A DNA stretch of 28,807 nucleotides from CAYUQT01 sp964596165 (lineage in GTDB: Bacteria; Planctomycetota; Phycisphaerae; UBA1845; JAFGLZ01), in the NCBI GenBank assembly GCA_964596165.1, contig CAZQTW010000074.1, forward strand, positions 1 to 28,807, read 5' to 3'. Of the stretch, positions 25,327-28,807 are shown one piece after another. A model generated the notes under the pieces. That model saw nothing but the letters and a program-made list of their open reading frames with translations, had not been told where the DNA came from and searched no databases. Within the stretch, counting starts at the first letter, position 1; every line of letters begins with the position of its first letter. The translations under genes and the position numbers were made by a program.

Positions 25327-25767
25327 TCATAATGGTCCTTCCACAAAGATGTGGCTGTCGGTTTCGCCGGTGCGCTTGAATCCAAGCCTCACGTAGAATG
25401 ACAGTGCTCGTTGATTGGACTTCAGCACGCGGAGGCGAATCGGCAAACCCAACCGACGTCCCTCCTCCATGAGGAGCAGCATAACCTTGCTGCCTATGCC
25501 CCGACCCTGATGCGCCGGCAAGAGGTATAGCTGGTTCAATTTCAGGCAGCCGGGCGCGACGGCCAATGACACCACTCCGATGTCCGAACCGTTGTGACCG
25601 ATGATCCGGAGGTCCTGTTCCCCGAACCGACGTTCGTGGAGCTGCCGCTGCTCGTCTTCATCCCAACCCCAGACTTCTTCCACGTACTCTCTGAATACGG
25701 CCTTCTTTGTGCGAAAGACGAATTCGCTATCGTCCGGCGTTGCTTTTCTGAGTATGGGATCATCCAT
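25327..25767 (-). CDS. GNAT family N-acetyltransferase
   Basis: 146 residues from ATG 25767; GTG 25779 is an in-frame alternative, and neither has a clear Shine-Dalgarno. PILRKATPDDSEFVF is the typical GNAT opening. LNQLYLLPAHQGRGIGSKVM contains the acetyl-CoA pyrophosphate loop (Q-G-R-G-I-G), and LRVLKSNQRALSFYVRLGFK is the closing V-motif region. The fold is complete and the length normal. The acceptor cannot be predicted. The protein has no leader, so it is cytoplasmic, unlike the sugar-oxidation genes upstream on the same strand; it may be co-transcribed without being functionally related. Confidence 0.88.
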   Translation of the reverse strand: MDDPILRKATPDDSEFVFRTKKAVFREYVEEVWGWDEDEQRQLHERRFGEQDLRIIGHNGSDIGVVSLAVAPGCLKLNQLYLLPAHQGRGIGSKVMLLLMEEGRRLGLPIRLRVLKSNQRALSFYVRLGFKRTGETDSHIFVEGPL

Positions 25768-25846
25768 GCACGAGCTCACAACGTCCGTCTGAGACTGAGG
25801 TAAAGGGAGTCACACCAACCGCCATTCATAACCTGCACCCACAGGG

Positions 25847-26758
25847 TCAATCCTTCTTGCCCAGTCCCCTTTCCAGGTATTCCCTCGCTTGGTTGATCTC
25901 ATTCGTGATCGCCTGCGGCGAGTCGAGGATGGGATCGCCGCGGGGCACCGGATGCATGAAGATCTCGGTGTTTCCCTGGAAATCGATTTGGCGAAGGGCC
26001 GCGAGCAACGGTGTGAAATCCAGCGGGCCGCGGCCGGGCATCTGGAGGAGTTCCTGTTCCTTGGGTAGCTTCTTTATGCACCCCATTCCGTGCTGCCAGG
26101 CATAGAACGTCTCGATCGAACGGCCCAGGTTCCGAATCAGCTCCGCCAGCGAGTGAGCGTTTTGCGGCAGGTGGTACGGGGCGAAGGCAATCGCCAAGCG
26201 GGGAGTGGGGCGCATCTCGGCGAGCCATTTCATGGAGTCGGGCGACTCCATCAGACTATTGGCGTGGTTCTCGATCGCGATGGTGACGCGTGTTTCCTCC
26301 GCCACGGCCAGATGAGGCTTCATCTTTTCAACGAAGCCCTTCACCGCCGCCTTGAGTTCGTCGCCCTTAAGCCCCTTGGGGCCGACGGCGCCGGTCACGA
26401 TCGTCCGGCAACCGAGTCGCGCGGCCAGCCGCATTTCGTCCTGCAGGCCAAAGGGCCCCAGCTTGTACTGCGTGATACAGGCCAGTCGAACGCCGTGTTC
26501 CTTGAGTAAGGCCGCGAAACGATCCTCGCCCATTTCGTCGAGCTGTTCCCGCTGCGAGCCGTGGACCTTCGGCCAGATGTCGATGGCTTCCGCACCCGTC
26601 TTTCCGACCTCGGGCAGAATCGTCCGCAGATCGGCATAGCCGTACATACACGAGGCCAGGACGTATCGTAACTTGAACCGGCTCGATGGTTCGGCCGCCA
26701 CCGCCATTGGTGCCAGCGTCGCGCCGACGACCCCGCCCAGGAATTCGCGCCGATTCAT
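25847..26758 (-). CDS. Sugar phosphate isomerase/epimerase-type TIM barrel with twin-arginine-type leader
   Basis: 303 residues from ATG 26758, with AGGAA 10 bases upstream; the longer frame to 26788 would move the leader inside the protein. MNRREFLGGVVGATLAPMAV is a Tat-type signal. The body is an AP-endonuclease-2/xylose-isomerase-like barrel: AEAIDIWPKVHG, RLACITQYKLG, TIVTGAVG, TIAIENHANS, LAIAFAPYH and GNTEIFMHP supply the strand-end acids and histidines that bind metal in this fold. It belongs to the family found beside Gfo/Idh/MocA genes, and it lies 64 bases after one. Unlike the homologous protein at 23081-24523 it has no DUF1080 part. Isomerisation, epimerisation or lyase action on an oxidised sugar is inferred. 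Confidence 0.87.
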   Translation of the reverse strand: MNRREFLGGVVGATLAPMAVAAEPSSRFKLRYVLASCMYGYADLRTILPEVGKTGAEAIDIWPKVHGSQREQLDEMGEDRFAALLKEHGVRLACITQYKLGPFGLQDEMRLAARLGCRTIVTGAVGPKGLKGDELKAAVKGFVEKMKPHLAVAEETRVTIAIENHANSLMESPDSMKWLAEMRPTPRLAIAFAPYHLPQNAHSLAELIRNLGRSIETFYAWQHGMGCIKKLPKEQELLQMPGRGPLDFTPLLAALRQIDFQGNTEIFMHPVPRGDPILDSPQAITNEINQAREYLERGLGKKD

Positions 26759-26822
26759 CAGGGATTCGTTCCTCAACAGCAATTCCACCTAACCGGGCGT
26801 TCTTCCATTCGCGCGAGCCTCG

Positions 26823-28133
26823 CTACGACACCTCGAAGCCCTTACGTTGCTCGCGACGGAGCCACTGGTTGGCCTCCGGGTCGCCGACGAACAGCTCCTG
26901 GTTCGGGTCCCACTTCAACGGTCGTCCGAGGCGCATCGAGATATTCGCCAGGTGGCACGCGGCGGCGCTGCGATGCTGGCTGACCACGTCTGAGACCGGC
27001 GTCTTCCGCGACTTCACGCAGTCGAAGAAGTTGCGCATGTGATTCTCGATCGACGCCAACTTCCCGACCTTGGGCTCGAAGTTCAGGTCATCGGCGTAGA
27101 GCGTGTACTCGGATCGCTTCATCTCCAGTTCCTTGAGCAGAGCAGGAGGGTCGGTCTCGATACTGCTGCGTGTGACGAAGACGTCGCCCTTTTCACATTG
27201 GAAACGGACGCCGATCTTGCCCTCGCAACGGATTTCGAGGTCGACGCCGTTCGCGTATTTCAGGTTGGCCTGGAACCAAGGCGGCACGTTGTAGCCGTTG
27301 TCCACTTTCGAGAATCGGGCCTTGCCGTCGATCTCAACCGGGCCGGTGCGGTCGGCGCCGATTCCCCAGTGGGCGATGTCGACATGATGCGTGCCCCAGT
27401 CGGTCATCTTGCCTCCGGCATATTCAAACCACCATCGGAAGGTGTAGTGGCAGCGCTCCTCGCAGTAGGGCACGAGCGGAGCCTGCCCCAGCCACAGATT
27501 CCAGTTGATGTGCTTGGGTGTGGGCGCGTTCTCGAACGGGCCACCGGTCGGGTTGCCGTCGATTGTCACGATCGCCTTTTTCAGCTTGCCGAGGCGACCG
27601 GAGCGAACGAGCTCACACGCCCGGCGAAATCTCACGTCGCTGCGCTGCCAGGTACCGACTTGCACCACCCGTTTGGTTTGATCGACCACCTTGCATAGGA
27701 TCTTACCCTCGTCGATGGTCAGCGTGAGCGGCTTCTCGACGTATACGTCCTTGCCGGCGCGGCAGGCGTCGATCACCATCTTCGCATGCCAGTGGTCGGG
27801 TGTGCCGATCAGGACGACATCCACGTCCTTGCGGTTCAGCAGGTCGCGGTAGTCCTCGAAGATGTCGGCTTGGCTTCCGAAACACGCCTTGGCCATCTCT
27901 CGCATGTGACGGTCGACGTCGCAGAGCGCGACGAGCCGACCGTAGGGCAGGGCCTTTTCCGTGATCACCGAACCCTGGTAGCGCAGCCCGATCGCGCCGA
28001 TGCCCAGTGGCTTAACCTCCGGTCGGGGCCGTGCTTTCTCGGCGGCGGTGGTCGCTGCGGGTTTCGCTCCGGCTAACGCAACTGCACCAGACCCAGCGGT
28101 AGCGGCAAGGAAGTTTCTTCTATTGATCCGCAT
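26823..28133 (-). CDS. Gfo/Idh/MocA family oxidoreductase with twin-arginine-type leader
   Basis: 436 residues. MRINRRNFLAATAGSGAVAL is a Tat signal, and GGAGAGG just upstream supports ATG 28133. The nucleotide-binding turn reads IGIGAIGLR-like rather than G-G-G (residues about 43-51, LGIGAIGLRYQG). LIGTPDHWHAKMV and VYVEKPLTL (Lys134) are the usual second half of the domain, and MTDWGTHHVDIAHWGIG gives the catalytic Asp/His of the C-terminal domain. It is distinct from the plus-strand Gfo/Idh/MocA protein at 21822-23069 and belongs to the PVC-type exported subgroup. It probably oxidises a sugar or glycoside with bound NAD(P), and the TIM barrel that follows is its likely partner. It is the first gene of the minus-strand run. 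Confidence 0.9.
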   Translation of the reverse strand: MRINRRNFLAATAGSGAVALAGAKPAATTAAEKARPRPEVKPLGIGAIGLRYQGSVITEKALPYGRLVALCDVDRHMREMAKACFGSQADIFEDYRDLLNRKDVDVVLIGTPDHWHAKMVIDACRAGKDVYVEKPLTLTIDEGKILCKVVDQTKRVVQVGTWQRSDVRFRRACELVRSGRLGKLKKAIVTIDGNPTGGPFENAPTPKHINWNLWLGQAPLVPYCEERCHYTFRWWFEYAGGKMTDWGTHHVDIAHWGIGADRTGPVEIDGKARFSKVDNGYNVPPWFQANLKYANGVDLEIRCEGKIGVRFQCEKGDVFVTRSSIETDPPALLKELEMKRSEYTLYADDLNFEPKVGKLASIENHMRNFFDCVKSRKTPVSDVVSQHRSAAACHLANISMRLGRPLKWDPNQELFVGDPEANQWLRREQRKGFEVS

Positions 28134-28296
28134 GGCCTCTCCTTGAGTGCGACCGCCGGTGGGTTGCCTCGTGGAATAGCAACTCCGGGTGAATGATCTT
28201 GCCGTTACTCCACCGTCTCAGTGGGATCAACGTATCGGGTCGGACGCGTCTCATCAAGGACCGGGACCGAAGACCGAGAAGGAGACACAACCCATG
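28134..28296. other. Leader region upstream of the minus-strand run
   Basis: Non-coding region that should contain the promoter of the minus-strand sugar genes. A short inverted repeat CCAC/GTGG lies near 28220. I see no strong -35/-10 pair. Open frames crossing this region and the palindromes have no family similarity. Confidence 0.4.
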
Positions 28297-28567
28297 CTGT
28301 TCGGTACCCTGTTTGCCTGTCCCGTAGGAACATTTGAAAGTGGCCCGGGACTCGAGTCCTGGGAAGACAGGTGGCATCAAGCGTTGAGTCCCGTAGAAGC
28401 GATTGAACCGTGCGTTCGGGCGGACGTGCGATGTTCGGCCGTCCCTACGGGACTGGTTGGACACCTGATACTGACGGGGCCCAGGACTCGCGTCCTGGGC
28501 TGGTCTCGGTGGTCCCTTCGGGACCTACTGCCCGTGCCTTCTCGCGGGCAATTAGAGTGCCGAACAG
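28297..28567. repeat. REP-like palindrome cluster, two units in inverted orientation
   Basis: Plus-strand unit: hairpin CCCGGGACTCGAGTCCTGGG (28344-28363), about 30 bases, then TGAGTCCCGTAG near 28385-28396 (partly decayed). Mirror unit: GTCCC-TAC-GGGAC (28441-28453), then GCCCAGGAC-TCGC-GTCCTGGGC (28479-28500). Two further palindromes follow: GGTCCC-TTC-GGGACC (28511-28525) and TGCCCG/CGGGCA (28529-28534 and 28545-28550). The whole is bounded by an 11-base inverted repeat with one mismatch, CTGTTCGGTAC (28297-28307) and GTGCCGAACAG (28557-28567). This architecture resembles the REP/REPIN elements mobilised in trans by RAYT transposases; no transposase gene is in the window. Confidence 0.65.
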
Positions 28568-28599
28568 GATTGAGCCAGTCCCCGTTGTGTTGGGTGTCC

Positions 28600-28807
28600 T
28601 TAGGCGCCCGACACCACCTCGGTACCCCGAGCGGGTGGACATCTGAATACGTAGATCGCCCAGCCCACGGTATCTCTGCCCCCCCTCAAGTAGTTCGATT
28701 TCTCCTTCGCCACGCGCTCAAGCAGTTCCGGAAGATCAGCGTCATCTTGGTGGGTGCGCGCGTAGTCCGCCATCGCATACCACTGAAGACCTTCGTATCG
28801 GTCCCAG
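28600..28807 (-). CDS. 3' end of an unidentified protein, running off the window
   Basis: The minus strand is open from the window edge to TAA at 28600-28602, giving 68 visible residues. They begin DRYEGLQWYAMADYARTHQD and continue ELLERVAKEKSNYLRGG and VGWAIYVFRC. Composition is mixed and plausible for a real protein, unlike the arginine-rich translations of the other frames here. No family is recognised. The frame passes through a run of seven C (28679-28685 on the plus strand), a place where a sequencing or replication slip would alter the last 26 residues. The REP-like cluster begins about 30 bases past the stop, the usual place for such elements. Confidence 0.5.
   Translation of the reverse strand, partial: WDRYEGLQWYAMADYARTHQDDADLPELLERVAKEKSNYLRGGRDTVGWAIYVFRCPPARGTEVVSGA

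Noticed and set aside
28120..28464. Minus-strand 114-codon frame across the palindromes
   Set aside because: It reads through the REP-like hairpins, lacks a ribosome-binding site and has no domain similarity.

Overview
The window is GC-rich, densely coding bacterial DNA. Its gene content is typical of the PVC group, most likely a Planctomycetota (Phycisphaerae-like) genome or metagenome bin. The clues are two Gfo/Idh/MocA oxidoreductases and two sugar-isomerase-type TIM barrels with twin-arginine-like leaders, a DUF1080 (3-keto-disaccharide hydrolase-like) domain, an exported FAD oxidoreductase with carbohydrate-binding-like ends, a very large GH106-like hydrolase and a DUF3300/DUF2950 pair. 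Lineage is inferred from gene content only; there is no rRNA or other marker gene, and I see no tRNA, CRISPR array, phage gene or intact insertion sequence.

Layout. (1) 1-2079, plus strand: two paralogous, membrane-anchored, secreted-type proteins flank a Blc-type lipocalin. Both paralogs are predicted to start with histidine after signal-peptide removal. (2) 2444-3331, minus: a bile acid:sodium symporter-family (BASS) transporter. (3) 3912-9650, plus: a GH106-like glycoside hydrolase, a decayed chimera of an SGNH-hydrolase head and a glycosidase tail, and an exported TIM-barrel glycosidase-like protein with a probable TTG start. (4) 9907-12612, plus: a DUF3300 protein and a DUF2950 protein behind a good -10 element. 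(5) 13386-15938, plus: a PocR-PAS-HisKA-HATPase-REC hybrid kinase, converging on a minus-strand GH57 enzyme (16041-17510). (6) 17880-24523, plus: FAD oxidoreductase, MBL-fold hydrolase, Gfo/Idh/MocA oxidoreductase and a TIM-barrel/DUF1080 fusion. (7) 28133-24645, minus: Gfo/Idh/MocA oxidoreductase, TIM-barrel isomerase, GNAT acetyltransferase and a DJ-1/PfpI protein. (8) 28297-28567: a cluster of REP-like palindromes in inverted arrangement, followed by the 3' end of a minus-strand gene that runs off the window.

How the genes may work together. Regions 3, 5, 6 and 7 look like glycan and glycoside catabolism at or outside the cytoplasmic membrane. Large hydrolases open side chains, and Gfo/Idh/MocA dehydrogenases paired with TIM-barrel isomerase/lyase and DUF1080 proteins fit the oxidise-to-3-keto, eliminate or hydrolyse, reduce-back route for glycosides. 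The PocR-type sensor domain has been proposed to bind small hydrocarbon derivatives such as propanediol. That could tie the kinase to deoxysugar (rhamnose/fucose) breakdown, but this is inference. Regions 1, 2 and 4 are envelope or transport genes with no visible link to the sugar genes.

The observations I would follow first are the twin putative mature-N-terminal-histidine proteins around the lipocalin, the TIM-barrel/DUF1080 fusion in its neighbourhood, the SGNH/glycosidase chimera and the inverted REP-like cluster.
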